Under the pieces are notes generated by a model. The model had not been told where the DNA came from and made no database searches. It was given only the letters and a program-made list of their open reading frames with translations. DNA of 64,000 bases, taken from positions 124,001-188,000 of the forward strand of contig JALMLS010000579.1 of the NCBI GenBank assembly GCA_038496445.1. Reading direction: 5' to 3'. The position numbers and the translations under genes were made by a program. Shown here piece after piece: positions 24,173 to 35,118 of this stretch. Origin of the DNA: Trichosphaerium sp. ATCC 40318 (Eukaryota > Discosea > Flabellinia > Trichosidae). Numbering within the stretch: position 1 is the first letter of the stretch; every line of letters begins with the position of its first letter.

Positions 24173-24789
24173 TGTGTTGGTTGGTTTAGTGTCGGTTTAA
24201 TATTTGGCTTAAACCCTCCAAGCGACACTCGGCTTAAATATACACTTAAATAAGCCTGTTCTCATTTTTAGCTAATCCAGGAAAGTGAAAATCGTCGATA
24301 AACAGCATTACGGAGGTTATGGCATCGTTTTCTGACTAATTCCTGATGCAACTTGATCGTTTCATTCTCTGAATTTGCTTAGTCACTCCGAAAGATGATC
24401 GGGTTTTGACAGGCAAGTTATATTACTCGTTCGCTAATTATACAAGTGAAGAGGTATTTACTACAGTAAAACAAGTGCAGTAGTACAGCAGGAATTGTTT
24501 CACACGGTTTTAAATAGAACTGTTTAGCCTAACGGCAATACTTATCAATATTATTTAATTGGCTTTAGCGATTGAATTAATTGTTCGCTAATCAACCCAA
24601 AGAACTACCAATAATGACCCAGTAGGCTCACAGGGTACCAATATATAGTGTTCTTGCTGTAATAAAGTAATGATAACTAAAGTATGTTTACGCTAAGCAC
24701 TATACAGATTTGTTCCGTTTTATATATTTTTTTGTTAAGTTAACTGTTTTTGACTTGAAGTTGTCTCGTTTAAGTCCTAAACCCAGCGT
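24173..24789. other. Divergent promoter region of two LRR genes
   Basis: Spacer between the divergent starts of the intronless F-box/LRR gene (minus) and the intron-rich LRR gene (plus). A short inverted repeat, GGTTTAA / TTAAACC, lies at 24192-24213. No coding frame is supported. Confidence 0.5.
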
Positions 24790-27630
24790 ATGTCTAATGG
24801 AGTACACTCGCTTCCTAGGCTAATTTCATTATGCGTTGAGGTGATTGTAGATAACCTCAACGAAATTGACAGCAAATCATGCCAAGTATTGCCGGCTGAC
24901 TCTAGAAACATAATAATCAAGCGTTTTAGAGGTAAAAACCGCGTATTAAATACAATACAGCTAATATATTTACAGAAAAGGGCCAATTATCAGATAAGGC
25001 TCTACAACTGTTTCTGTCGCGTCAAAAAATCGTCCTTCTACACTCAAACGTTATTTTATCCGATCTATCGATTAAACACATTGGTACAGCCTAAAAACAG
25101 CAAAGAATCCTTTCTAATACCCTGAAGCCCTCGTATGTGGATCGACGTTGTGCAGTCTTGTACTCAAAGACTGCTGTCTCCTCACAGATCACGGGTTTAA
25201 ATACATTGCGGCCAACTGCGCAAATTTGCAAAACCTTGATATCTCCGGTATGTTTTTGGCACTTGTAGTCTTTTGTTTTAATACGTTACACGTGCTCATT
25301 CACGTGTTTAGGTTGTGGCTTTGTTTCAAATGAAGCAATAAAGCGATTTAGATATGGGTGCACACGTCTTAATGAGCTAGATCTTGGTGGCTGTGTTGGT
25401 ATAACTGACGAGGCTGTAATGTACTTGGTTCAACTTCCATGCTTGAAAATACTTAATTTATCATATTGCTCTAATATTTCATGGACAGATCCGGTTTTGT
25501 ACAAGGTGTACGTACAATACATATCGCACGAATATCTGATCGAACTTAACCAATTTTTTGAAAACTTCACAAAAATCGCTTTGTTTGGTGTTTCACTTGC
25601 CTTACTTCTCTTTTACTAGACAACCATGTACTACCCTAAAATCCCTATGTTTACGTAGTCTCCCTACTATAACCAATGAGGTCATGCCACGGTACACAAA
25701 GGCATAAGAGGTTTATACACTAATAGTAAAATAGTATCTGTCAAATGTTCCCTAACTTATGTATTCTTGACTTGAGTTTCTGTACAAATATTGGAGATAT
25801 TGGGCTTGCTGCAATAGGAAAGTATTGTTCAAAGAATATATTCTCGTTAAATATTTGGGGTGCCAAACAAGTGAGTAATGATGGGATGAACTATTTATTA
25901 AAGTACGCTAATTTTTTTTATTCGAACACGTGATATTTTGTGGTACTTGTTACTACTTCTTATGATTGATACATAGGCATCGGTTTTTTATTTATTTATT
26001 TTAATGTAGTAAGACATCACAACTTCAATCTCTTACAATATCAAACTGCTCTACATTGACAGAATCATTTGTTATCACTCTTATTGCCAAAGCAAAACAA
26101 TTGCGTTCTTTCATCATATGGAATTGTACTGGTCTCAGTACGTACTCCTAGAACCATTTGAATCGAGTGCTAAGTGATGTATTAATTTGATAGGTAAGGG
26201 GTCAATACGGTTGTTTATGAAGTACTTTCCAAAGCTTCAAACACTAGGACTAAATAATTTGCATTTGAACGATGCAACACTAGAAAATGTTCTACCTGCA
26301 ATGACAAATCTTAAGGCCCTAGAGCTAGATAATAACCCTAGGTTAACTGATAAGGTAATAAAAGATTGCGGAAGTACCAGCTTGGTCTCAATAAGCGTTA
26401 AAAATGCAGAACAGTACGATGACAAGAATACCAAAAACTTCATTTGTTGCTTTGTATATTGTGCTAACACTCCTTCTAGCATTACTTTGGCTGGGTTATT
26501 ACCATGTATAGAAAGGAGCCCTAATATCAGAAGTCTTAATTTAAGAAATACAGCACTTTTACCTGACCAAGTACCTATGCTACTATTGCATCCTCATAAA
26601 ATATCAAAATTAGTATTAGGTACGTTTACGAAGTTTTTATTGAATAGTTTGCTTACTGTATTTGTTAGGTCCGAACTTAACAGACAAGGCCCTTGTTGAT
26701 ATAGTTTCCCTTGTTAGTAAAACTTTGAGTGTAATAAGGATAGATAATTGTAGCGGTATTACTAGTAGCGGTGTTAAACAAATGTTCAAAAAGTGTAAAC
26801 AACTTCAGGTATTTTATGATTTTTGTTGTTACTTTTATCTCATGTTTCTACGTAGAATATATCTCTCTCATTTTGTGGACAACTTGAGGATGAAGCATTT
26901 GAATCTATTGATCAAGATAACTACAAGCTAGAGCATATAAATCTTGCTGGGTGTAGTAACCTCACTGATGAGCCCATTCTATCCATTGCAAAGTATTGTC
27001 CAATTGTAAAAGTAAGTGGGTTTTTGTTGACATTTTTTTGACGGTTTACTAGACGTTAGCACTTTCGCTATTACGAAAAATTACAAGCAAATCTATAGTT
27101 CAAATAGGTAAAAAGTGTCACTGTTTGAGTACACTGTACTTGGCAATGTGCACTGAAGTCAAGATTGATGCCATTAAAAGCATAGCTATTGGTTGTCCTG
27201 GACTTGAACAACTTAATCTGAGTGGACTACGTACGCCACATAGACTACTATGAATCCTTTAGAATTAATAAGCTATTTAAAGCTGATCTTGGTGACCACG
27301 CTGTTGCATCTGTATCACATAGTTGTTTTTACTTACAAAGATTCGGTATGCTTCCTTTTTTTTACCATGTTCATTTGAACATGTTCTTTTACTAGCACAT
27401 GACTTACCACGTCTCTTAAGATTTACCTCATCATATATCTGCGAAGGCAATAACCGATCTCGTTTCAAACTGTCAATGCTTAACGGTAAGTAGAAATGTC
27501 TTTATTAAAAAGAGCTTATCTTTGCTCTCAATAGACACTTTGTGTTTTTCCTAATAGTTTCGAAGATAATTTTTACGATTCACTTCGTACAATTAATCCA
27601 AGGTTACTCATCATGCGTGCTAACTATTAA
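24790..27630 (+). CDS. Intron-rich LRR protein (FBXL/AMN1/Rad7-like)
   Basis: At least ten exons encode about 600 residues. The N-terminus (SLPRLISLCVEVIVDNLNEI) resembles the entry segment of Rad7- and FBXL-type proteins, but a canonical F-box is not obvious. The rest is cysteine-containing leucine-rich repeats: CSLVLKDCCLLTDHGFKYIA, LNELDLGGCVGITDEAV, CILDLSFCTNIGDIGLAAI, IRIDNCSGITSSGVKQM, HINLAGCSNLTDEPI. Repeats are diverged and interrupted by introns in varied phases, so this is an old gene compared with its intronless neighbour. A role in substrate recognition by a cullin ligase or in DNA damage recognition is possible, by family only. The C-terminal exons (27.1-27.63 kb) are less certain; I end it at TAA 27628-27630. 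Confidence 0.8.
25289..25306. promoter_or_regulatory. Two CACGTG motifs 12 bases apart in an intron
   Basis: CACGTG at 25289-25294 and 25301-25306 lie in one short intron of the LRR gene. The spacing is about one helical turn. Confidence 0.35.
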
Positions 27631-28538
27631 ACATGTATTACGAGTTCTATGATTCTATTGTAAATAATAAATTAACCAAAACACAAAGTTATAAGCGTGA
27701 ATCACATTGTTAGCAGAGCAAACATTCTGTTTGAGAATATGGAGGTGTTTGTAGATCTATCTTGGTTTCGATGTAGTTTCTCTCAATCACCAACACATAC
27801 TACATAGATAAGCATATTGCAAGTCTACTTGATGGTAGGAACAAGTGATGCTTATACGCTAATTGTGGGAAATCACGTGCTAACAAACCAGCTATTTAAC
27901 ACGATTATAATTTTCCAAACTTGATAGCAGTAAGAAACAAACTGTGGCGCATTTCGTACAAACGAAGTTTGATGAAAACAGTACGTAGTTACAGTGGGAT
28001 ACGTACAACGTTGTAAAGTTTAGAATATAATGGGGTAGATCTTTGGTGGTTCCAAGTGTACCACAAAAACCCTCGTTATCTAGCTTGTAAAAGCGTGGAC
28101 CCAAACAAAGGCCCAAGAAGTACAACAAAGCCCTGGAAAATGCACACTATAGCCCTGGTACAATATACAGCGTGCTGTAGTTTCTAGCGATCGTCGTGTA
28201 CTTTGATTGCATTAGGTAACTGAGATCGCTTCACTTGGTGAAGTTTACCAAACTTTTATTTATTACCCAAGTACTTATTTTTTGTAAAAACTGTTTGTCA
28301 CAAACGGTTTACGCATAATGAGAATTCAGGTGACGTCAAACCAGCACGTGCACAAAAGGACTTTGGGTTGGTTAAACCAACTCTATACATTGACGTCTAT
28401 GGCAGTATATCATCTCGTTATGAGTACTGTAACACGTGATACCACGATTGGAGCTGAATTCACAATGAAAACTAGCACAAAATTGGTAGATAAGAACATA
28501 AAATACAAAACACGCTCAACAACACAACAACTCTGACA
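27631..28538. other. Long spacer between two plus-strand genes
   Basis: The largest spacer in the window. It holds one weak minus-strand coding candidate (27905-28125) and CACGTG at about 27874, 28347 and 28434. An AATAAA at about 27665 could end the LRR transcript. No RNA gene is recognised. Confidence 0.5.
27905..28125 (-). CDS. Possible small gene, incomplete model
   Basis: A minus-strand frame reads LYFLGLCLGPRFYKLDNEGF and on to LPHYILNFTT, with a GTACGT donor at 28006 and acceptor at 27942. The spliced frame ends FLTAIKFGKL at a TAA at 27905. The match to the local splice consensus is the main support. No convincing start ATG joins in frame, and I recognise no family. Treat as a weak candidate or decayed gene. 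Confidence 0.2.
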
Positions 28539-30383
28539 ATGTACCATGTTATATTTGCCTTGGCAGTACTGATAGCACTTGTACGCAGGTCTCTTTGTTA
28601 TTTTTCGTTGTACTAACAATCGTTTTAGGTATCAACTCAGATTACAACAAGCGTTCCTGGACGTATTGAAGCTGAGAAGTTTACTGGAAAGCGAGAACTC
28701 AGCAGCTCATGGTACACGAATACCAAAACCCTTCACCCTTTTATCCCTTTTGATGCTTACAGTTTTAACTCAGGTGGTGAGGCTTGTGGCATCTCACAAA
28801 CGCGACCATTTGTTGATCTTGAAAGGACTTCAGATCCACAAGGCGGAAACTGTAACGTTGGGTGGATTAAAGCTTCAGAGTACCTTGTATACGACAGTCC
28901 AGTGTTTGTTAGGACTGCTTCGTACACCATCAGACTGCGTGTTGCTTCTGCAAAAAATACAGAAAGTATAGTCAGAGTTCAAGTTGGTTCTGTCAGCAAT
29001 ACAGCTGTATTACGTGGATCAGGAGGTAAGGAGTCTATTTTTTTTTTCTACTTTCTATGAATGTGACACGTGTTGTTTCAGTTCTTTCTCACTTTTTTAG
29101 GATGGCAAGAGTGGACTGATCTTTATGTGAATATGGGTCGTATTACTCAAGGACCGCATAGAATACAGATAACGTTTCTGAATGGAAGCATTAACTTAAA
29201 TTTCTTTGAAGTACGACAAGATGGAGACTACAATATTGAATGGGGCTTCGAAGGTGTTCGGACACCACAGATCAATAAGCTTGTATGTCCTTTTAATCAA
29301 GTCATGTCCTTCTATTCTTATATCTTACTTACTCCTTAGCTTGCTCAAACAGAGGATGCTGCTCGTTTCTGGGAGAGTGTCATTATTGGTGATTTACCAG
29401 ACCGTAGATCTAATGTGTTCAACAGAAATGTTGGTATGTCAAAATGCTTTGATGGTTTTTTGTAACTGTGTACTAGATGATCTATACATTGATATTACAT
29501 TCCCTGTTATTGGTACGTCTTTAGTACATAAGAGTATGTCTGACAATGAAATAGATGGTCCTGGAAGAACTCTTGGAAGTGCTGGCGCTAGAGAAATCCG
29601 TGGTGGCAAAAACCTTCCTGTATTTTTGGTGTTTCCCTTTTCTGTAGCTCATGTGTTGGTAGGCTACTGGTACTATACGATTTGATATTGCTGATGCCCA
29701 ATCTCTTCTCAATAGAGGACAATTTGATGAAGTTGTAAGACATGAAATGGGTCACATTATGTATGTCTAGATTGTTTAAATTGACCCCTAACTTTTGTCT
29801 TAAAGTGGTCTTGGAGCTTTATGGGTGTTCAAAAAAGGAGTCATCATCGATCGTGACACCGACGACCCACGTTATACTTTACCTCTAGCAACAGCCCAAT
29901 ACAATAATATTTTTGGAAACTCAGAAACCACTACACCTGTCGAAAATAATGGCCGTCCAGGCAGTCGTCTATTGTAAGTTTGAAGTTGTATTTTTGAAAT
30001 TATTTTCTAAGCCACTTTATTTAAGGCATTGGCGGGAATCTACATTTAAAAATGAGCTCATGTCAACTCGATTAAACGGAGGAATGAATCCACTTTCAAT
30101 AATTAGCGTGGAGTCACTTAGAGACCTTGGGTAAGAACCTAGTACTTGTATTTAATTTAGTCTCTCTGGAGCTATATGCTGAACTTCAATCTATGTTAGA
30201 TACACCGTAGACGTCAGTAAGGCGGAACCATATAATAGACCATCAAAGAGATCATTAAGAGGAAGGAATAAGCGTAGAAAGACGTTTGAATGTCGCTTTG
30301 AAGCACCTGAAATGTACGTTCAAGTCAATTTTTAAACAGAAATTTTGTCTTAACTTTCTGCTAGTGTTGTACTTGAAGAGTGA
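28539..30383 (+). CDS. Secreted CBM6-like plus HExxH metalloprotease
   Basis: The first exon (28539-28580) encodes a signal peptide, MYHVIFALAVLIAL. Mature sequence begins with RIEAEKFTG and continues with NVGWIKASEYLVYD and YTIRLRVAS, the pattern of a CBM6-type sugar-binding beta-sandwich (about residues 20-175). The second half has a zinc-protease motif, HEMGHIIGLGALW (HExxHxxGxxxLW), at about 29740-29830 across an intron. This resembles the leishmanolysin-like (M8/metzincin-related) proteins of bacteria and protists. LMSTRLNGGMNPLSIISVES with ESLRDLGYTVD after it resembles the conserved region downstream of the active site in those families. A basic tail ends at TGA 30381-30383. It is probably exported to the food vacuole or medium to cut glycan-bound protein. 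The substrate is unknown. Confidence 0.85.
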
Positions 30384-30415
30384 CATATAACCCAAAGAAT
30401 TAGCTCTTTGCATTA

Positions 30416-30421
30416 AATAAA
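30416..30421 (+). terminator. Putative poly(A) signal
   Basis: AATAAA 33 bases after the stop of the metalloprotease gene. Confidence 0.35.
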
Positions 30422-30452
30422 CATTTGATTAGTCTACAAAAACGCCAATGAT

Positions 30453-30512
30453 GACTCCACTTAAACTTTTCACCTCTGTGTGTATGTTTAATTGCGTGGG
30501 AGAGCCAATTCT
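30453..30512. repeat. Dispersed repeat copy A
   Basis: About 60 bases that align with 34717-34775 with few gaps. Shared blocks include CCACTTAAAC, CCTCTGTGTG, TGCGT and GGAGAGC. Neither copy is coding in any supported gene. Confidence 0.6.
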
Positions 30513-30744
30513 ACCCATACATAAAAAATGTATGGTTCCATTTTTTGATGTCAAAATTGCATTGTTTTAAAAATCACCATGGCGTTGGCGCTTGCTACCA
30601 CGTGATACTTATAGCAAAAAACAGCCATACATTGTGGTCGTGGGAGGCTTAATGTTACTAGTAGTAAGCTTATTTTCATTGAAAGGATTGCTTAAGATAG
30701 ACAAGTTTGTGTTCTTACTTAATCTGGCGTTTTCTATGACCGCG

Positions 30745-31264
30745 ATGTCTTTTTCTGATGCCAAATTTATTGCTTTGCGGTTGAAACCAGGACAAGACTT
30801 GAAAAAAGCTTTAATTGAGACGTCAAAAGCAAATGGCATCAAAGCTGGTTTTATAGCTACTTGCGTTGGCTCTGTAACGCATCTAAGCCTAAGACTGGCT
30901 AATACAACGGATCAGCTCAAAAAACAAGGTCATTTCGAGATTGTTTCGCTTACAGGTACTCTTTCGCCTGGAGGCGCTTGTCATATGCATATGAGCGTGT
31001 CTGATAGTAAAGGTATTATTATTTCTACCAAACGCTTTTAAATAACGTTAGAATAGGTACAACGTTTGGAGGACATCTAATGGATGGTAATATAGTATAC
31101 ACAACAGCAGAGATTGTAATCGGTACGAAATTGACGCTAAAATGTACAAATTGTTAAAATGATTGTTTGAAGGTGTATTGCTAAATTACGAGTTTCCGAG
31201 GCCTCACGATGAAAGCACAGGTTTTGACGAACTGGCTCCTAAGTATATTCCAAAAAAACAATAA
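30745..31264 (+). CDS. PPC/DUF296-domain protein
   Basis: Three exons encode a stand-alone PPC (plant and prokaryote conserved, DUF296) domain of about 135 residues. The opening FIALRLKPGQDLKKALIETS is the family start. Then come KAGFIATCVGSVTHLSLR, EIVSLTGTLSP and GGACHMHMSVSD with the conserved histidines. After two introns follow TFGGHLMDGNIVYTTAEIVI and LLNYEFPRP. The family forms trimers; in plants it is attached to AT-hooks and binds DNA, while in bacteria it stands alone with unknown chemistry. No AT-hook is seen here. I chose ATG 30745, just before the domain. ATG 30652 is in frame and would add a hydrophobic N-terminus (MLLVVSLFSLKGLL) that could be a targeting signal. Confidence 0.85.
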
Positions 31265-31500
31265 TTCTTTGCGAAATTGAGAATTTAACTGTTTTTGAGC
31301 AAGTGCCCCATGTGAGGCTCAAGTTGGATTATCAACTCAACTACAATACGTCACTGTACATGTAATTTCATTAGTGAAGTGGTGGTAGCAAATAAAATAA
31401 CATCATGGAAATGTAAGGAGTTTTATTGCCAAGGACCAAAAATGCTTTGTTTCGTTTGCTTTTTCCGCAGTTTGCACACGTGCTAAAAAAATCTGTTCTT

Positions 31501-33537
31501 TTATTCTCTCTTTGCGTTTAATTCTGTAGGTGATTTCCAAGACCACTTGTTGAGATCTATGTTTCCACCTATAGTCAAGAAAAAGATGAGTAGATTCAAA
31601 ATTGGATATATTTGTTTCGAAGATTGCACAGCTTTGTCTTTTACCTGATAGGACAATCCCAACTCTTTCTATTCCTGATAGGGATTTGAATTCCTCAGTT
31701 AATACTACAGCTAGAGGAATAGCGCCACTAGGTTCAACAACCTGAAACAAACTTGATTAGAGTTTTTGACATGGATTGTATTCCAACACTTTAAACGAAC
31801 TGCTTTGCACGTACTATTTTCATACGCTCCCAAATGAGCCTCATAGCATCACGTACTTGATCATCGGATACTGTAATAATCTTCTCAACATGTTTCTAAA
31901 ACGTTTTTCAGCCAATAAGGTAATAAACAACCCAAAACGTAAAAGGCAGTTTTCTAGCTTTAAGACACGTGATAGACGCGAAACAAGGTTTTTTTTGGAA
32001 AGTACGGTCTATTGCGGAAACGTACATGCATTATAGCGAAAGTATTATGACCAAGGTTAGTTCTAAGTAAAGCATCATGTCAGCAAAGTTTTTTTTTGAT
32101 AGTTAATTTTGGAACTGTTCAACAAACCTTAGTCCATCACATATCGTATTAACCTCTTTATTGTGAATAATTTTTCCACTCTCAAGAGACAGCTTAGCAT
32201 CATTTGCACCTAGACGGATATTTAATTTATGAAAATAAAAGTGAACATCACGTGCTGTTCAAAACAAAAAAATTATGGATTTCTACGTTGGCAAAAAAAA
32301 AAGAAGCCACAAATTGGGTTTATTGGGCCTAATCAACACAAAGAATACCTTCAGGCTCTGCTCCAAACATTCGTATATTTTTCTTGATGCCTTTAGCAGC
32401 TATACAAAGCCCAGACATCATCCCTCCTCCACCAACAGGAGCAACAATTGCATCCAATCCTAGAACACTAAGAAAAATACAGTTCCAAAATAGGCTCACC
32501 TTCTGCTTGTTCCATCAATTCCAAACCCATGGTACCTAAGAAAAATTTTAGATTTAAGCGCATCCAAAGAAAAAACGTTTCAACTATCGTTCTTTTTTGT
32601 AGGTTTGTACCTTGTCCTGCTATGACGCGTACGTCATTGGAAGAGCCTATGTACACTGCTCCTGTCTCTGCTACAATTCTATTACATGTTGGTATCCTTT
32701 CAGTTATGCCTTTACAGAAAACAACACGTGCGCCTAATTTTCAAAGTGAGCGAATGGCTTTGTTTAAACTGAAACGACGCGAAAAAACGATCTATCACGA
32801 TAGATGGAAAATAATGGTGTCATATTTTCTAGGCGTACCATATCCTCTAACAGCGCGTACTTTTACTAATATGGGTTATTTAGAAATGTTTAGTAAAACG
32901 GCTGAATACCTTCGGGTGAACTTTCAATCATGACAATGTGTGCAGCTACGGAAGACGCTCAGTTCACCAATCTACCTTGTAATACGAACAAAAAGACCTA
33001 CCTACGCCTCTCATACGAGCCGCTAGTGCTACTGCTTGCGCATGATTTCCTGAACTACTCTATCATTAAAACGAGTGTAAACATTTGGGTTTGGGTCATT
33101 TTGGACGAAAGCAAAGTTGTGTGCCTGTGAGTTGCTACTCCTTGGCTTATTTCCGAATCTTCAAGTGAAAGTACAGCGTTACAAGCCCCTCGGAACTTGA
33201 ACGCTCCGACCTAACCCCATATTTTTTAGTTGAAATTTTTTTTGAACTGATTTTTTTCTCGTAACAAGAGGCAGAGCTTACTTTCTGGAAGTTCTCACAC
33301 TACAAAGTTTTATTAGTTTTAATTTTCTAATCATCGCTTATGCCAAACATACCTTAAAGAACAATTTCCTGCCCGCCATTTCATCAATAGTAGAGCATGT
33401 GAGGACTGGAGTTCGTTTTACCCTTCGAAGGAAAAAAAACGTTAGGAGATGAAGATTGATGGAGTAACGTACAAGCTCTTTATCCTTTCTTGAGCACTTA
33501 ATACATCTTCAAATGATACAGGTAGTGTGTTTGTCAT
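31501..33537 (-). CDS. Serine racemase / threonine dehydratase
   Basis: A fold-type II PLP enzyme that racemises or deaminates serine or threonine. From ATG 33537 (MTNTLPVSFEDVLSAQERI) it shows NFQKVGAFKFRGA with the Schiff-base lysine in AFKFRG. Next are SSGNHAQAVALAARMRG, which binds cofactor and substrate carboxylate, and the glycine loop VAPVGGGGMMSGLC for the PLP phosphate. VEPSGAIPLAVVL and LSGGNIDLNKW close the core. There is no C-terminal ACT regulatory domain, which favours serine racemase or a catabolic dehydratase over biosynthetic IlvA. Length is about 330 residues. Several exons between 31.8 and 32.9 kb are short and their edges approximate. One intron (33055-33124) has a GC donor. 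Confidence 0.9.
33055..33124 (-). other. GC-AG intron in the PLP enzyme gene
   Basis: The exon ends THS(AG) and resumes with (T)SGNHAQAV; the intron between begins GCACAC and ends AG. The conserved SSGNHAQ motif fixes the junction and leaves no alternative GT donor that keeps the frame. Confidence 0.7.
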
Positions 33538-34167
33538 AGTTTAATAGTAACTTTTATGAAGGAAACGGCTTAGCACCCGAAAAAGAAAGAATACAGTTGA
33601 CCACATCCGACAAGTTTTTTGAGTTTTTCGATAGCGTTATTTATTGCTCGACTTGAATTAGTGTTTGGAGTTGAATTTACGCTATTCTAGGGCTTTCAGT
33701 TTCTATTCACGTAACAAAACTGGCTTTTGTTTATTGAGTCAAGAAGTCAAAATAAGACAAATCCTAGGAGTTGTCAAATAATTTGGGGCGGAATTATCTC
33801 ACTTGTAATGGTTAGCAAGCGTTGTAGGTGTTATAAATTTTGCGAGTTTCTTCCCTTATTTAACACGCAATTGAATGAGCCCTCTTTGTCGCTGCTGTCA
33901 TTGAGGTGTAAGGTATAGCGAAAACTCGCGTAAGAAGTGATATTATCCCCTGTATGGTATACCTCCTCAAATAACCTTGTAAATACGCTAAGTCTCCTTT
34001 TCTACGCATAAACAGGCGTATCAGGGCTATCGCTTTTGATCTGAGATCCGACATGCGTTCTAGTGCATTTACTGAATCCAACTACGCTCCATTTGCGTAT
34101 AAAGAGGTACCTCGCAACGGTTGAAGAACGCTGGGAGCCATTACATAAAGTACAGACTACAAAAGGT
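33538..34167. other. Intergenic, no supported gene
   Basis: Spacer between two minus-strand genes. A short minus frame (33860-34081) reads like a protein for about 35 residues but has no supported splice partners and only a TTG start. Nothing else is visible. Confidence 0.45.
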
Positions 34168-34533
34168 TTATTGCTGTTTTTTTTTTTGGCGCACACACAT
34201 TTGGTTACATTGGTTGTAAGCTGCTTCACATGTATTCTTTGGAAGCCCAGTTGCTTCGCAAGCCTGTTCAACCATACGGCACTGCTCTTTACAAGAGGAA
34301 GGGGTCGCTTTAGCTACAACGCCTTGTGTTTCCGTCGCGTTGCACCCAAGTTTTTCAAAACACGCTTTGACAATGTCCAAGCACCAATCATCAGGCATAC
34401 GAGCTGCCTCACAGGCCATACCTGCCCAAATACAAGGTCCAACATTACAATCTTTTTTGTCGTCAGTAGTTGTACGGCTCGAAACGAGAGCCACAGTGAC
34501 AAGCAAGATTGAGAAGATAGTAACGAGTTGCAT
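34168..34533 (-). CDS. Small secreted 12-cysteine protein, duplicated
   Basis: An intronless frame of 121 codons. The first 19 residues are a clear signal peptide (MQLVTIFSILLVTVALVSS). The mature part has twelve cysteines in two tandem units: C-x4-C-x6-C-x9-C-x6-C-x5-C and then C-x3-C-x6-C-x9-C-x6-C-x3-C. The central C-x6-C-x9-C-x6-C is identical in both, so the protein arose by internal duplication. The two units are separated by about 17 residues with one N-glycosylation site at the end of the first (NAT). The tail is basic (RQKKKQQ). I recognise no family; the spacing would suit disulphide-linked helical pairs. It is likely exported or lysosomal. ATG 34533 is used because the signal peptide begins there, although the frame stays open upstream. 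Confidence 0.82.
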   Translation of the reverse strand: MQLVTIFSILLVTVALVSSRTTTDDKKDCNVGPCIWAGMACEAARMPDDWCLDIVKACFEKLGCNATETQGVVAKATPSSCKEQCRMVEQACEATGLPKNTCEAAYNQCNQMCVRQKKKQQ

Positions 34534-35118
34534 TTGCTGAGGTTTACAGTAAAAAAAGAAAGTCTTGAGGATTCTATGTGTTACACAACTCTTTGTTTCA
34601 AAACAAATTCTTCGTAGACTTGTCCTGTATGTTGTTGTATATGTTTCTGTAACTTCTGGAATTGGGGAAGTCATTTTCCATAAGCAGAATTCCAGCAAGT
34701 TTTGGTAACTAATGTCGACTTCCACTTAAACGTTTCCGCCTCTGTGTGGGCTTTACGTGCGTAGGAGAGCTAAGTTCGACTATTCGTACGCGCTTCAGGA
34801 GCATTGTGAGCGAGAGGCAAAATAGCCTAAAACAGCACGTTTTCTTTGTAAAAAAGCTAGACTACCACACCAAATCACAGGGTTCCACGAAAGAGTCCTA
34901 CGTGGTTTTAGTACCTGGTAAGGATCTCAAAGAGAACTTCATGAGGCATGCGGTAGGTCAAGGCTAAGATAGCTATCCTCGAATCTACATGATAAAAACG
35001 GTCACCTTTTTTAATTGTTTTTCTTTTCAATACTACTCTTCTTCTTTTTTTTCTGGGCTTGGAAATACTCTGGAAATACAATGAGGAGATGTTACATAAA
35101 GTAAAGAATTTGCCATAA
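34534..35118. other. Intergenic with repeat copy B
   Basis: Spacer between the cysteine-rich gene's start and the F-box gene's stop. It holds repeat copy B at 34717-34775. A plus frame at 34746-34967 overlaps the repeat and shows no family similarity or splice support, so I do not call it. Confidence 0.5.
34717..34775. repeat. Dispersed repeat copy B
   Basis: Partner of 30453-30512 in the same orientation, 4.26 kb away. The two are clearly related but diverged, so they are not a recent duplication. Confidence 0.6.

Larger units (their letters stand above)
30384..30744. other. Intergenic with repeat copy A
   Basis: Spacer between the metalloprotease and PPC genes. It contains an AATAAA, repeat copy A (30453-30512) and CACGTG at about 30599. 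An in-frame extension of the PPC gene could begin at 30652. Confidence 0.5.

Noticed and set aside
33860-34081. Minus-strand frame reading MSDLRSKAIALIRLFMRRKG
   Set aside because: Looks protein-like for about 35 residues, but no family match, no convincing upstream or downstream exon, and stops follow quickly.
34746-34967. Plus-strand open frame of 73 codons over repeat copy B
   Set aside because: Copy A has no matching open frame, so the shared sequence is not conserved as protein.
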